Source: Halopseudomonas litoralis (GTDB lineage: Bacteria > Pseudomonadota > Gammaproteobacteria > Pseudomonadales > Pseudomonadaceae). Taken from it: a DNA stretch of 64,000 nucleotides. The position numbers were made by a program, and so were the translations under genes. The notes under the pieces are model-generated. The model was not told the DNA's origin and did not search any database. It worked only from the letters and a program-made list of their open reading frames with translations. Of the stretch, positions 9,121 to 20,353 are shown in pieces. The stretch covers positions 3,596,001 through 3,660,000 of the forward strand of contig NZ_LT629748.1 of assembly GCF_900105005.1 (NCBI RefSeq), written 5' to 3'. Numbering within the stretch: the first letter of the stretch is position 1; the number at the start of each line of letters is the position of its first letter.

Positions 9121-9210
9121 AAGGGGACGCTGCATTGAAAGAGTTAATGTCCGCCATTGTGCCATCATGCAATCACTCGCGGAAGCATGCATGGCATCCA
9201 CCAAGCGCTA
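9121..9210 (+). pseudogene. Degenerate RadC-like C-terminal remnant (tentative)
   Basis: Translation gives AALKELMSAIVPSCNHSRK, which lines up loosely with the RadC block ALKLNASAVIVAHNHPSG containing the metal-binding HxHPSG. The His/Pro signature is damaged and about 15 expected residues before it are missing. I infer this is the rest of the gene begun at 5219. The following bases to 9380 contain a dispersed repeat but no gene. Confidence 0.45.
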
Positions 9211-9257
9211 GGTGGCGGTTTTTTGAGGGGCCTGCTAGGTTCGATCTTTATAGTCTA

Positions 9258-9288
9258 GCGGCCGCTTTTGGCCGACACCTGCCTGTCA
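9258..9288. repeat. Dispersed 31-bp repeat, copy 1
   Basis: CGGCCGCTTTTGGCCGACAC followed by CTGCCTGTCA recurs, inverted and with two or three differences, at 32557-32586. It is an intergenic sequence in both places, of a kind common between Pseudomonas genes. Confidence 0.5.
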
Positions 9289-9444
9289 TAAATGGTCGGC
9301 TCCAGTCAGCCAATTTGGCTATACCCATACTGGCGAGTCTGGTGTTGGCTGGTTAAGAAATTATTATCCGGGGTTAAATTTGTCACTTTCAGAAGGCGAC
9401 AGCACGAAATATCAAAAGTCGACCGCACGGTCTTTTCTGACGTT

Positions 9445-9482
9445 GGAGTCGCCTCAGAAAACGGAAAATAAAGCACGCTAAG
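9445..9482. repeat. Tn21/Tn501-type 38-bp inverted repeat, single copy
   Basis: The sequence beginning GGAGTCGCCTCAGAAAACGG and ending GCACGCTAAG matches the Tn3-family (Tn21 group) terminal repeat with small changes. No partner copy lies in the window. It marks the boundary of the mer cassette next to merR. Confidence 0.75.
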
Positions 9483-9498
9483 GCGTAGTTCCCTCGGG

Positions 9499-9933
9499 CT
9501 ACACGGCGTCCGCACTGCGCGGTTCTTTCTTCCCTTGCAGTGACGCAATCAGCGGGCAGGAAACGTTCCCCTTCCGCGCATGGCAGGCGCACACCAAATC
9601 AGACAGCACGGCCTCCATGCGCGCCAGGTCAGCCATCCTCTCGCGCACGTCCTTGAGCTTGTGCTCGGCCAGGCTGCTGGCTTCCTCGCAATGGGTGCCA
9701 TCCTCCAGCCGCAGCAGCTCGGCGATCTCATCCAGGCTGAAGCCCAACCGCTGGGCTGATTTCACGAAGCGCACCCGCGTTACATCCGTCTCGCCATAGC
9801 GGCGAATGCTGCCGTAAGGCTTGTCCGGTTCCGGGAGCAAGCCCTTGCGCTGATAGAACCGGATGGTCTCCACATTGACCCCGGCCGTCCTGGCGAAAAC
9901 GCCAATGGTCAGGTTCTCCAAATTGTTTTCCAT
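9499..9933 (-). CDS. merR: Mercury-responsive regulator MerR
   Basis: A 144-residue MerR protein: winged helix ([39 protein letters not shown]) at 9-48, coiled-coil dimer helix, and the three Hg(II)-binding cysteines at 82, 117 and 126. It represses the divergent merTPFADE promoter without mercury and twists it into activity with Hg(II). It is transcribed leftward from the shared 71-bp intergenic region. Confidence 0.97.
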   Translation of the reverse strand: MENNLENLTIGVFARTAGVNVETIRFYQRKGLLPEPDKPYGSIRRYGETDVTRVRFVKSAQRLGFSLDEIAELLRLEDGTHCEEASSLAEHKLKDVRERMADLARMEAVLSDLVCACHARKGNVSCPLIASLQGKKEPRSADAV

Positions 9934-9938
9934 ATCGC

Positions 9939-9969
9939 TTGACTCCGTACATAACTACGGAAGTAAGCT
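9939..9969 (+). promoter_or_regulatory. mer operator-promoter
   Basis: TTGACT at 9939-9944 and TAAGCT at 9964-9969 are separated by the 19-bp spacer diagnostic of MerR-activated promoters. The spacer carries the dyad CCGTACATAACTACGG bound by MerR. It drives merT onward, with the merR promoter overlapping on the other strand. Confidence 0.92.
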
Positions 9970-10004
9970 TAAGCTATCCAATTCAGATTCGAAAGGACAA
10001 ACGT

Positions 10005-10355
10005 ATGTCTGAACCTCAAAACGGGCGCGGCGCGCTCTTCACTGGCGGGCTGGCCGCCATCCTCGCCTCGGCTTGCTGCCTCGGGCCGCTGGTTCTGATC
10101 GCCTTGGGGTTCAGCGGCGCTTGGATCGGCAACTTGACGGTGTTGGAACCCTATCGCCCCATCTTTATCGGCGTGGCGCTGGTGGCGTTGTTCTTCGCCT
10201 GGCGGCGCATCTACCGGCCGTCAGCCGCCTGCAAACCGGGTGAGGTTTGCGCGATTCCCCAAGTGCGAGCTACTTACAAGCTCATTTTCTGGGGCGTGGC
10301 CGTGCTGGTTTTGGTCGCGCTCGGATTTCCCTACGTCGTGCCATTTTTCTATTGA
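10005..10355 (+). CDS. merT: Mercuric transport protein MerT
   Basis: A 116-residue inner-membrane protein with three membrane segments. The start is the ATG at 10005, preceded by AAAGGA. The Cys pair in ASACCLGPLVL (residues 24-25) in the first helix takes Hg(II) from MerP, and the pair around 76 and 82 (CKPGEVC) on the cytoplasmic loop passes it to MerA. First gene of the mer operon. Confidence 0.96.
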   Translation: MSEPQNGRGALFTGGLAAILASACCLGPLVLIALGFSGAWIGNLTVLEPYRPIFIGVALVALFFAWRRIYRPSAACKPGEVCAIPQVRATYKLIFWGVAVLVLVALGFPYVVPFFY

Positions 10356-10370
10356 TCACAGGAGTTCACC

Positions 10371-12537
<2,167 letters not shown>

Positions 12538-12553
12538 AAAAAGGAGGTTTTCA

Positions 12554-12919
12554 ATGAGCGCCTACACCGTGTCCCGGCTGGCCCTTGATGCCGGGGTGAG
12601 CGTGCATATCGTGCGCGACTACCTGCTGCGCGGATTGCTGCGTCCGGTGGCGTGCACCCCGGGCGGCTATGGCCTGTTCGATGATGCCGCCTTGCAACGG
12701 CTGTGCTTCGTGCGGGCGGCCTTCGAGGCGGGCATCGGCCTGGACGCGCTGGCGCGGCTGTGCCGGGCGCTGGATGCTGCGGACGGCGATGAAGCGGCCG
12801 CGCAGCTTGCCGTTCTGCGCCAGTTCGTCGAGCGTCGGCGCGAAGCGTTGGCCGATCTGGAGGTGCAGTTGGCCACCATGCCGACCGAGCCGGCACAGCA
12901 CGCGGAGAGTCTGCCATGA
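12554..12919 (+). CDS. merD: Mercury resistance co-regulator MerD
   Basis: A 121-residue MerR-like protein: helix-turn-helix [26 protein letters not shown] followed by a helical dimer region. MerD competes with Hg-MerR at the operator to switch the operon off. AAGGAGG precedes the ATG. Its TGA overlaps the merE ATG. Confidence 0.95.
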   Translation: MSAYTVSRLALDAGVSVHIVRDYLLRGLLRPVACTPGGYGLFDDAALQRLCFVRAAFEAGIGLDALARLCRALDAADGDEAAAQLAVLRQFVERRREALADLEVQLATMPTEPAQHAESLP

Positions 12920-13152
12920 ACAGCCCCGAGCGCTTGCCGTCCGAGACGCACAAACCGATCACCGGCTACCTGTGGGGCGCGCTGGCCGTGCTCACCTGTC
13001 CCTGCCATTTGCCGATTCTCGCCATTGTGCTGGCCGGCACGACGGCCGGCGCGTTCATCGGAGAGTACTGGGGTATCGCAGCCCTCACGCTGACCGGTTT
13101 GTTCGTCCTGTCTGTGACACGACTGCTGCGGGCCTTCAAAGATCGATCATGA
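12916..13152 (+). CDS. merE: Broad mercury transporter MerE
   Basis: A 78-residue two-helix membrane protein with the Cys-Pro-Cys type site [22 protein letters not shown], typical of MerE, which takes up inorganic and organic mercury. It is coupled to merD by a 4-base overlap and is last in the mer operon. Confidence 0.95.
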   Translation: MNSPERLPSETHKPITGYLWGALAVLTCPCHLPILAIVLAGTTAGAFIGEYWGIAALTLTGLFVLSVTRLLRAFKDRS

Positions 13153-13204
13153 GCGCTTCCCATTGAGACAAACCACGCTGTCGCTACGTTGCCTCATGCC
13201 GGCA

Positions 13205-13819
13205 TCAAATTCGGCTGAGTAGCTTCTCGCCATCTGGACGTAGCTCACCCTTGGGTGAAACATGCCGATACAGGGTCTGCCGCGTGACGCCAAGTTCCTG
13301 GCACAGGTCGCCGACCTTGGTCTCTGGCTGACCCATTGCCGCCATCGCCAGCCGCAGCTTGGCGGCGGTCATCTTGAACGGCCGGCCGCCTTTCCGCCCG
13401 CGCGCGCGGGCCGAGGCTAGGCCGGCAATCGTGCGCTCCGCGATCAACTCGCGCTCGAACTCGGCCAGGGCGGCGAAGATGCCAAAGACCAGCTTGCCGG
13501 CGGCGGTCGTGGTGTCGATGGCCGCGCCGTGCCCGGTTAATACCTTCAAGCCGATGCCGCGCCCAGTCAGGTCGTGCACGGTGTTGATGAGATGTCGCAG
13601 GTCGCGTCCGAGCCGATCCAGTTTCCACACGACCAGTGTGTCGCCAGTTCGCAACGCCTTCAGGCAGCTCGTCAAGCCGGGCCGATCCTCGCGCATGCCG
13701 GATGCCTGGTCCTCGTAAAGATGTACTGGATCGACCCCGGCGGCAATCAGCGCGTCGCGCTGCAAATCGGTAGCCTGGGAGCCGTCCGCCTTCGATACCC
13801 GCATGTAGCCTATCAGCAT
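13205..13819 (-). CDS. tniR: Tn5053-type serine resolvase TniR
   Basis: A 204-residue serine recombinase: MLIGYMRVSKADGSQ with the catalytic Ser near residue 9, DQASGMREDRPGL, WKLDRLGRDLRHL, and a C-terminal helix-turn-helix. It resolves transposition cointegrates at the res site just upstream (13827 onward). It converges with merE. Confidence 0.95.
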   Translation of the reverse strand: MLIGYMRVSKADGSQATDLQRDALIAAGVDPVHLYEDQASGMREDRPGLTSCLKALRTGDTLVVWKLDRLGRDLRHLINTVHDLTGRGIGLKVLTGHGAAIDTTTAAGKLVFGIFAALAEFERELIAERTIAGLASARARGRKGGRPFKMTAAKLRLAMAAMGQPETKVGDLCQELGVTRQTLYRHVSPKGELRPDGEKLLSRI

Positions 13820-13826
13820 GTCGTAC

Positions 13827-13920
13827 CTGTCACATATACGTTCGATTATGTGACAGTGTGAGCCAGAAAGTTCTCGCCGTCAAAAACTGTCACTTAACCC
13901 GTCATTTAGTCTAAGACCTG
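13827..13920. promoter_or_regulatory. res site of the Tn5053-like element
   Basis: Between tniR and tniQ, CTGTCACATA and TATGTGACAG form a perfect inverted repeat at 13827-13856, followed by further TGTCAC/CGTCA half-sites at 13873-13910. This is the expected arrangement of resolvase-binding subsites. The tniR promoter probably lies here too. The outer limit is approximate. Confidence 0.75.
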
Positions 13921-15097
13921 CAAACGGCCATTCAGGCTCGTAATGTGACAAAAACTCCGGCGGGATGCCCTCCTTGGTGAACGTGGCGCGCAAACGTTCC
14001 AGGGATTCGGGGTCGCGTCGCCCGTAGGACGCCAGTGTGAACAGCAAGCGGGCCGTCTCCGGGTTGTGTCGCGCTTCAATGATGGCCTCATCGATGGCCT
14101 GGGCTGCTCGTTGCCAGTGGTTGATGGGTTCCGGCTTCGGCACCTTCGCCGGCAGGCCGTTGGTGAAACCAGTGTGCGGCTCCGTCTGAAACAGCGCGGC
14201 CTGTTCCCCGCGCGGGATCAGCGCCTTTGACTCGATCAGCGTGATGGCGGTGGCCGCCGCCTCCAGCATCTGCCACTGCACCGCCGGGGCCAGAATCTCG
14301 TAGGGACGCCACAGACTCTGCCCGGCGCGCAGCGGATGGCCGCAGCGCTCCCAGACATGGCGGATGCTCGCCGAGCAACTGCCGCAGTGCGAGAGCGGCG
14401 TGTTCAGCTCATCAAGCAGGGTGCGCAGCAGCCGGAACCACAAGCCGGCGTGGACACGCCGACGCGGCAGCTCCACAAAACCCGTCGTCAGCGCCTGCCA
14501 GGTGCGCCGGTCCATGCAGGCGATTGCGTCATCGGCAGGGCGCGGCGCAGCATCGGCGATTTCCCACTGAAGATACCGGCCGGGCATGCCCCAGTAGGAC
14601 TCCAGCCAGCAGCCATGCTGCGGGCAGCTCAGCATCAAGGGGAGCTGCCAGACGAGTAGCACAGCTTGATTCGTTGGATCGTTCAGACACTGCGGACACG
14701 CCCGGCGAATCGTCTGGCTCGGTAGCCAGGCACGCCAGCGAGTGATGGACCGCACCTTGCGGGTGCGCTTGGGCAGGAGCACCGTGCATTGGAATGTATA
14801 GGTTTCCAAGGCTGCTGGTACCGAATCGTCGAGACTGTCGAGCAGCCACGGCACCCAGCCTGCAAGACTCATGCTGCGCAACCGCTCCAGCTCGACGCCA
14901 CTGCGCTGGCAGAGCGCCGTCAGCAACGACAAGGATGGTGCGGTATCCAGGTCATCAAGTTGGCTGTGACCAAGATCGTGGGCCAGCAGCTCGTGCACGT
15001 CCATCTGGTAGCAGGCGGCGACCCGGTTGAGCCATGAGGACAGGGCTTCGCCTTCCTTGGGTGCCGGATGCAGCGGCCAGCGCGGCGCGGACTTCAC
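13880..15097 (-). CDS. tniQ: Transposition protein TniQ
   Basis: A 405-residue TniQ-family protein. The N-terminal region with ALSSWLNRVAACYQMDVHELL is typical of the family, and Cys pairs (CPQCLNDP, CPQHGCW, CGSCSASI) suggest zinc binding. Together with TniA and TniB it is needed to form Tn5053/Tn402 cointegrates. It is coupled to tniB by an ATGA overlap. Confidence 0.94.
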   Translation of the reverse strand: MKSAPRWPLHPAPKEGEALSSWLNRVAACYQMDVHELLAHDLGHSQLDDLDTAPSLSLLTALCQRSGVELERLRSMSLAGWVPWLLDSLDDSVPAALETYTFQCTVLLPKRTRKVRSITRWRAWLPSQTIRRACPQCLNDPTNQAVLLVWQLPLMLSCPQHGCWLESYWGMPGRYLQWEIADAAPRPADDAIACMDRRTWQALTTGFVELPRRRVHAGLWFRLLRTLLDELNTPLSHCGSCSASIRHVWERCGHPLRAGQSLWRPYEILAPAVQWQMLEAAATAITLIESKALIPRGEQAALFQTEPHTGFTNGLPAKVPKPEPINHWQRAAQAIDEAIIEARHNPETARLLFTLASYGRRDPESLERLRATFTKEGIPPEFLSHYEPEWPFAGLRLNDGLSDSF

Positions 15098-16002
15098 ATC
15101 AGTTCCCGCTCGAACTGTCGCCGCCGCTCACTGGGGCCGATGTAGTCGGCCATGCTGAGCGTGCGGTGGTTGATCGCTTCCTCGCCACTCTCCACGGCGG
15201 CGACGGCCGCCGCCACCAGCAGATGTGCAAGCTCGCCGATGGTGCCTTCGCTCCGGGTGAGCAGGTAGCGGGCCATGTCCAGCGTGGCAATCGGGGATGG
15301 CCGCCGTAGCGGGAGTGACGCCGCGAAGCTGGCCAGCAGCGAGCAGCAGTCCTCATTGGCCTCCCACGGCGGCAGCAGCATCGGCTCGAAGCGGTTTTCC
15401 AACTGATCGTCCGAACGGATGGCCAGGTACGCCTCGCGCGTGCCGACCCCGACCAGGGGGATACGCAGCTCGTTGCCGAGGAAGCGCAGCAGGTTGAGGA
15501 ACTCGCGCCGGTTAACGCTGTTGCCAGCCAGTACATTGTGCAGTTCGTCGATCACCAGCATGCGCACGCCGACCTTGCGCAGCAGGGCCAGCGCCAGTTG
15601 CTCCATTTCCGGCAGCCGTGGGCGCGGGCGCAGCGGCGCGCCCATCGCAGCCAGCAGCGCGACATAGAAGCGGATCACCGATGGCTCTGACGGCATCTGC
15701 ACGACCAGCACCGGGATATGTTCTTGGTCAGCGTCGGTGCCGACCGGGTGCGCCCGCCGGAATTTCTCGACGATCATCGACTTGCCGTTGTTGGTGGGGC
15801 CGACCAGCAGCAGGTTTGGCATGCGTTGCTTGTTCGGCCACGCATACAGAGTTTCCAGCCGGTTCAGCGCCTCGACCGCGCGCGGGTAGCCGATCCAGCG
15901 GTCGGCGCGAATGCGCTGGATGCGCTCGTCTGCCGGCAGCCTGGCCAAACCCTGTGCCGCTGGCAGCAGGTGGGACAGGTCAATGACGGGATATTCGTCC
16001 AC
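15094..16002 (-). CDS. tniB: Transposition ATPase TniB
   Basis: A 302-residue AAA+ ATPase with Walker A LLVGPTNNGKSMIVE and Walker B MLVIDELHNVLAG, related to IstB and TnsC, which selects targets. The GTG at 16002 gives the length known for the family, and another GTG at 16011 is also possible. It overlaps the end of tniA. Confidence 0.94.
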   Translation of the reverse strand: MDEYPVIDLSHLLPAAQGLARLPADERIQRIRADRWIGYPRAVEALNRLETLYAWPNKQRMPNLLLVGPTNNGKSMIVEKFRRAHPVGTDADQEHIPVLVVQMPSEPSVIRFYVALLAAMGAPLRPRPRLPEMEQLALALLRKVGVRMLVIDELHNVLAGNSVNRREFLNLLRFLGNELRIPLVGVGTREAYLAIRSDDQLENRFEPMLLPPWEANEDCCSLLASFAASLPLRRPSPIATLDMARYLLTRSEGTIGELAHLLVAAAVAAVESGEEAINHRTLSMADYIGPSERRRQFERELM

Positions 16003-16004
16003 GG

Positions 16005-17684
16005 CTACCACTCCTCGATCTGATCGAACGGTTTGGCCGGCGGCAGGTTGTCTGCCTGCGGGTCAGCCATGTCCACATCCGGCGGTATGGGCTTGGCCGG
16101 TGGCTCCGACGTCTTGAGGTGCTGGCGGCGATCAGCGTCGCGCCGCGCCTTGCGCGTGGCCTTCTGGGCGGTGGTCACGATCTCGCGCATCTGCCCGATC
16201 ATGCGGAACAGCGCCGACTCGTCCACCTGCTCGCGCCCGAGCTGACGCAATTTGGCCAGCGCCTGGCGTTGTTCCCAGAGGGTGACGGCCGGATGGGACA
16301 AGGTGCGGTAGTGGATCTCCAGATAGTGCTGACCTTCCGGTTCCAGTACCCAGATGCGGCTGATGTCGCGCGGATCGCGCCGGATCAGGAAGGCGGGCAA
16401 GCGCTCGCGCCGGGCAATCCACGGCTTGAGGGCGTCGGCGTAGTAGTGGATGTGGTCGATGACAAAGCCGGTGCGGGTCAGGGTGCGGCGGATCACCGGC
16501 AGGAAATCGACCAAAAACGCGGTGGGGCGGGTAACGACGGCCGGGACGCCAACGCGCTCCACGGCCTCGGCCCAGCGCGCGGCCGGCGGCTGGAGCAGGC
16601 CGTTGTGCACGGAGCCGTGATAGGTGCCTACCGCCAACGCGAGCCAGCGCTCCAGCTCGCGCAGCGTCAGGGTGGCCATCTTCTCGGAATCGTACTCGCC
16701 GCGCTGGCCGGGATTGGAGAAGGTCGTCCCCGGTAATTCGTCGTGGATCATCTGCATCGCCGTGCCGATGATCCGTTCCACGATGCCGCCGTAGTGCGGC
16801 TGGCCTGGTGGGCGATAGTCCAGCCGGATGCCATGCTGTTCGCAGCCACGGCGCAGCGCTTCGCTTTTGAACTCGGCCGCGTTGTCCAGATAGAGCAGCC
16901 TGGGCTTGCCGCTCATCGGCCAGTCCATTTCCACATTCAGCCCTTCCAGCCAGGGCCGCTTGTCGCAGGCGGCATGCGCGAGGCATAGGCCGACCGAGAC
17001 GGCGGACGGCGCTTCCAGCGTGACCACCATGCCGAGTACGCAGCGCGTGAACACGTCGATGGCGAGGGTCAAATATGGGCGGCCAATCGGTTGCCGGTCG
17101 CGCTCGTCGACCACGATCAGGTCGATGACGGTGTGGTCGATCTGCACCTGTTCCAGCGGCATGGTGACTTCGGGCGGAATGCCACCCGCGCCTTGCAAGG
17201 GACGGGCAGCGTCCTGCCCGCCCCGGCTGCGGGCTATTTTCGCCGGGTGTAGTCCGGCAATCCGCTGGGCCACGGTGTTGCGCGCCGGCACCGGCAGCTT
17301 CTGGGTTTTGCACGCCTGCGCGACTTCGCGGTGGAACGCCGCCAGGCTGCGTTTCTGCTTGGTCAGGAAGCGCTTTTGCAGCAGCTCGCGGATGATGCGC
17401 TCGACCGGTTCCGGCAAGCGCCCCTTGCCTTTGCCGCCGCCGGATCGGCCGGGCGTCAGGTCTGTTACCAGGCCAGTACCCTGCCGGGCGCGACGGATCA
17501 GGACATATACCTGTCGCCGGGACAGGCCCAGCGCTTGGGCTGCCTCATCGGCGGCTTCATGCCCGACCACCTCAAGCGCTGCCAGTGGCCCGATGATTTC
17601 CGTCCGGTGCCGGGCTTGCGCCCATGCCTCGTCGGGCAGGGTGGCCACGCCTTGCGCGGCAATCGGTGGAGTGTCTGATGTCAT
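16005..17684 (-). CDS. tniA: Transposase TniA
   Basis: A 559-residue DDE transposase starting at the ATG at 17684 (the frame is open further). It contains an N-terminal helix-turn-helix (AAQALGLSRRQVYVLIRRAR), the core with QIDHTVIDLIVVDERD (first Asp), LLYLDNAAEFKS (second Asp) and GGIVERIIGTAMQ (Glu), and a C-terminal Mu-type domain. It cuts and joins the element ends. First gene of the tniABQ operon. Family length is 559. Confidence 0.96.
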   Translation of the reverse strand: MTSDTPPIAAQGVATLPDEAWAQARHRTEIIGPLAALEVVGHEAADEAAQALGLSRRQVYVLIRRARQGTGLVTDLTPGRSGGGKGKGRLPEPVERIIRELLQKRFLTKQKRSLAAFHREVAQACKTQKLPVPARNTVAQRIAGLHPAKIARSRGGQDAARPLQGAGGIPPEVTMPLEQVQIDHTVIDLIVVDERDRQPIGRPYLTLAIDVFTRCVLGMVVTLEAPSAVSVGLCLAHAACDKRPWLEGLNVEMDWPMSGKPRLLYLDNAAEFKSEALRRGCEQHGIRLDYRPPGQPHYGGIVERIIGTAMQMIHDELPGTTFSNPGQRGEYDSEKMATLTLRELERWLALAVGTYHGSVHNGLLQPPAARWAEAVERVGVPAVVTRPTAFLVDFLPVIRRTLTRTGFVIDHIHYYADALKPWIARRERLPAFLIRRDPRDISRIWVLEPEGQHYLEIHYRTLSHPAVTLWEQRQALAKLRQLGREQVDESALFRMIGQMREIVTTAQKATRKARRDADRRQHLKTSEPPAKPIPPDVDMADPQADNLPPAKPFDQIEEW

Positions 17685-17827
17685 GCCCAAACCTCGCTTT
17701 GGTGCACACGAGTATTGAGCATAGTCGAGATTGGTGCAGACGACTCCTGATATTGGGCTGTCAGGAGCCGTATGCACACCAGGCGTTACATCCAGTCAGA
17801 TGGTGCGGTCGTCTTCTGAAAACGACA

Positions 17828-18069
17828 GCAACGGTAGACGGAGCTGGCAGGTTAACCGGAAGGAACGCTGGAATCGACGTGAGCGCATTATCGGTTCGGC
17901 GTGACTCACTGATCCAGCGTCGCACCAGATTGGCGTGGAGGCCGTTATCCAGCGCAACGCGTGAGACGGAGGCTCCCGGTTCATTGCAAGTGGTGACGAT
18001 GCTGGCCTTGAATTCCCGGGAATGGCGACGACGTTTTTGACAAGGCTTGGTTACGCTTACAGTGCTCAT
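17828..18069 (-). pseudogene. IS66-family OrfA (TnpA) fragment
   Basis: The reading frame from the ATG at 18069 gives RRHSREFKASIVTTCNEPGASVSRVALDNGLHANLVRRWI, an IS66-type helix-turn-helix protein. After about 80 codons it runs into the end of the mer transposon at 17827. The other half is not next to the left end of the transposon, in line with rearrangement. A hairpin GTGTCCACT/AGTGGACAC lies just upstream. Confidence 0.8.
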
Positions 18070-18179
18070 ATTAAGTGTCCACTAGAAAATAAGTGGACAC
18101 TATCCTGACGGCCCCAGTGCTCAGCTCAAGACGGGATCACCGGACGCTTACGTACGAACAGCGTGACCGACCCCAGGAC

Positions 18180-18427
18180 GTGCTGTTCATTCGGACCAGG
18201 GTACCTATGCCATGACAATGCGCCAATGGAGCGGCTGTTTCGCAGTCTGGAAGCAGAATGGGGCTGACCGTGGGCTACATGAGTGCATCGCGGGCACAGC
18301 AGGATATCAGTCGGTTTCTGATGCCAGGGTACAACTTGCAACGGCCATATCAGTTCAACGGTGGACCACCGCCCGCTGTGGCTGGGGGAGAGTTAGAGAG
18401 TACTTGCTCTTCCGGGTACGCGGATTA
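18180..18427 (+). pseudogene. Degenerate IS3-family OrfB C-terminal remnant
   Basis: The stretch HDNAPMERLFRSLEAEWG followed, after a frameshift, by VGYMSASRAQQDISRF and YNLQRPYQFNGGPPPAVA matches the C-terminal part of IS3 OrfB proteins (catalytic Glu in MERLFRSLE). An in-frame stop and one shift show it is dead. No ends are recognisable. Confidence 0.8.
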
Positions 18428-18486
18428 AATGGTTGATCTTACCTTTGCATGAGAGAGAGAGTGAAGCAAGCCGATATTTTATCGGA

Positions 18487-18915
18487 TTATCTGGTTAGTG
18501 CTCCAACCTCCTGCTGATGCACACTTCCTTCGCTAATTCCAGCAAGAACCCCACAAACCTCAATTTCCCGATCATCGTTGCAGCTCGCTCTTAATGAAAC
18601 GAGTTGTTTCTCAAGCGCTTGCAGACCGGTTATCTGTGACCGCACTTGAGAGATGTGATCATCGAGCAAGGCGTTGACGGCGGTGCAAGGCTGATGAGGC
18701 TCGTCTTGATAGCTCTGTAGTTCGTGAATCTCAGCCAGTGACAGGTCTAGGATTCTGCAGCGACGGATGAAGGCAAGCCGCTCACTATGCTTCTCGGTAT
18801 AGACACGATAACCGTTGTTCTGCCGATCAGGCGGCGGCAACAAGCCCTGCTGTTCATAGAAGCGGATCGTCTGCGTTTCGACCCCTACCAGCTGCGCCAA
18901 CTGACCAATACGCAT
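18487..18915 (-). CDS. cadR: Cd(II)/Pb(II)-responsive MerR-family regulator
   Basis: A 142-residue regulator from the ATG at 18915 (the longer frame is unlikely). The winged helix reads MRIGQLAQLVGVETQTIRFYEQQGLLPPPDRQ. Cys77, Cys112 and Cys121 occupy the metal-binding positions of CadR/PbrR proteins. It is divergent from the cation transporter at 18995, with a MerR-type promoter between them, so it should activate that transporter when Cd, Pb or Zn is present. Confidence 0.9.
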   Translation of the reverse strand: MRIGQLAQLVGVETQTIRFYEQQGLLPPPDRQNNGYRVYTEKHSERLAFIRRCRILDLSLAEIHELQSYQDEPHQPCTAVNALLDDHISQVRSQITGLQALEKQLVSLRASCNDDREIEVCGVLAGISEGSVHQQEVGALTR

Positions 18916-18930
18916 CAGCCTTCTCCCCTG

Positions 18931-18961
18931 TTGACCTTGTAGTGGCTTTATGGTTTTAAAT
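18931..18961 (+). promoter_or_regulatory. CadR-activated promoter
   Basis: TTGACC at 18931-18936 and TTAAAT at 18956-18961 have a 19-bp spacer holding the imperfect dyad ACCTTGTAG-TGG-CTTTATGGT. The spacing and dyad are typical of metal-responsive MerR-family promoters. It drives the transporter gene at 18995. Confidence 0.82.
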
Positions 18962-18994
18962 GGTACCACAACATTTGTCAAGTGGAATAGTAGC

Positions 18995-19888
18995 ATGAGA
19001 AAATCCTGTGGTAGCGCCTGTGACGGTGACGCAACGTCCGCAGTGGATAGCAATATGCATGCCTCCTCCGAAGCGTCAGGGAACTGGGTCAGCGTTTATG
19101 CCGTGCCGAAGATGGACTGCCCATCAGAAGAGCGAATGATTCGCCTGGCCCTGGACGGCTTTGAGGAAATTCGGGCGCTGTCCTTCGACTTGTCGAACCG
19201 CCGGCTCAAGGTCGTGCATGACGGCGAAGTCGAGCCCATCACCTCGAAACTGAAGACCTTGAGGCTAGGAGCCTCGCTTCAGGAAACCGTCGCTGCAAAT
19301 CCGGAGACCATCAAGGCCGCTGAGTTCTCGCCAGCTTCTGCTAAGCAAGAATCCAGGACCCTGCGTTGGTTGCTCGGCATCAATGCACTTCTGTTCGGGG
19401 TGGAAATGACTGCCGGTCTAATCGCCCAGTCCACCGGGCTGATTGGAGAATCCCTGGACAATTTTGCAGATGCAGCCGTCTATGGCCTTGCCCTTTATGC
19501 GGTCGGGCATAGCGTAAAAATGCAGGTACGCGCCGCGCATCTAGCAGGATGGCTGCAGCTAATTCTGGCTATAGGCGTACTTGTGGAGGTGGTGAGACGC
19601 TTTGTATTCGGTAGTGAGCCTGAATCGCTGGTGATGATGGCTATCGCATTTGTCGCATTGATTGCCAATACCAGTTGTTTGCTGCTCATATCCAAGCACC
19701 GTGAGGGCGGGGCGCACATGAAGGCAAGCTGGATATTCTCGGCCAATGACGTAGTGATCAACCTGGGGGTTATCATTGCCGGAGCTTTGGTTGCCTGGAC
19801 AGGATCCAATTATCCGGATCTGATTATCGGCACAGTCTCGGGGGTCATTGTACTTAACGGTGCCAGGCGCATTCTGGCGTTGAAGTAA
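18995..19888 (+). CDS. CDF-type heavy-metal cation transporter
   Basis: A 297-residue protein. The N-terminal cytoplasmic part has Cys-rich KSCGSACDGD and a degenerate HMA-like domain (VPKMDCPSEERMIRLALDGF). A compact cation-diffusion-facilitator membrane domain with about five helices follows (LLGINALLFGVEMTAGL, GESLDNFADAAVYGLAL with the metal-binding Asp pair, SANDVVINLGVIIAGALVAWTG). It probably exports Cd, Pb or Zn from the cytoplasm. Control by the divergent cadR is strongly suggested by the promoter. A decayed lspA copy lies directly downstream, the order found in pbr/cad modules. Confidence 0.87.
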   Translation: MRKSCGSACDGDATSAVDSNMHASSEASGNWVSVYAVPKMDCPSEERMIRLALDGFEEIRALSFDLSNRRLKVVHDGEVEPITSKLKTLRLGASLQETVAANPETIKAAEFSPASAKQESRTLRWLLGINALLFGVEMTAGLIAQSTGLIGESLDNFADAAVYGLALYAVGHSVKMQVRAAHLAGWLQLILAIGVLVEVVRRFVFGSEPESLVMMAIAFVALIANTSCLLLISKHREGGAHMKASWIFSANDVVINLGVIIAGALVAWTGSNYPDLIIGTVSGVIVLNGARRILALK

Positions 19889-19924
19889 TGCCCATCATTG
19901 GCAAAACTCTCGCCGTATGCCCTG

Positions 19925-20175
19925 TTGCCCATATCAAGCCTGCTGGCAGCGTCTGATCAGGCTGTAAAGTGGCTGGTGCAGCAATCAATGGTCTAGGGCG
20001 AATCTGTTTAAGTGATCCTGCTCTTTAACTGGGTGCATCTATGGAGCACCCGTGCCGCATTCAGTCTTTTTGCGCATGGTGGGGGCTGGCAGCGCTACTT
20101 TTTTAAAAATCGTCATAAAAGAGAATTCATTGCATACCGTCTTATCCTCGGTGGCACCATGGGCAATCTGACATG
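19925..20175 (+). pseudogene. Decayed lipoprotein signal peptidase (lspA)
   Basis: Translation shows SLLAASDQAVKWLVQQ, then a stop, GES, another stop, FNWVHLWSTRAAFSLFAHGGGWQRYFF, and after a shift RLILGGTMGNL. These match the LspA blocks DQxxKW, FNLVHxxNTGAAFSFL and LILGGAxGNLIDR. Two in-frame stops and the loss of the catalytic Asp region show it is dead. A complete lspA is at 24756-25268. Confidence 0.85.
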
Positions 20176-20353
20176 CTTTCCGAGTTGCCCAGTGTCGTAC
20201 TTTTCTTCCAGTCGACAGCCTTAGAGGACACCGCGGGAGACCTCCTGACAGGGCTGATCGCAGCCTACTGCTTATACGGGTGATAGATGTCATTCCACGG
20301 CTTCGGAAGGAAAAGCAGACCATGTAAGCCTTGAACCACTTGGTCACCTCAGT

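Noticed and set aside
9121..9380. Attachment or replication origin
   Set aside because: Only a dispersed repeat and a possible radC remnant are visible; there are no iterons or DnaA boxes.
16132..17313. 393-residue minus-strand ORF within tniA
   Set aside because: High-GC shadow frame of the well-supported transposase gene.
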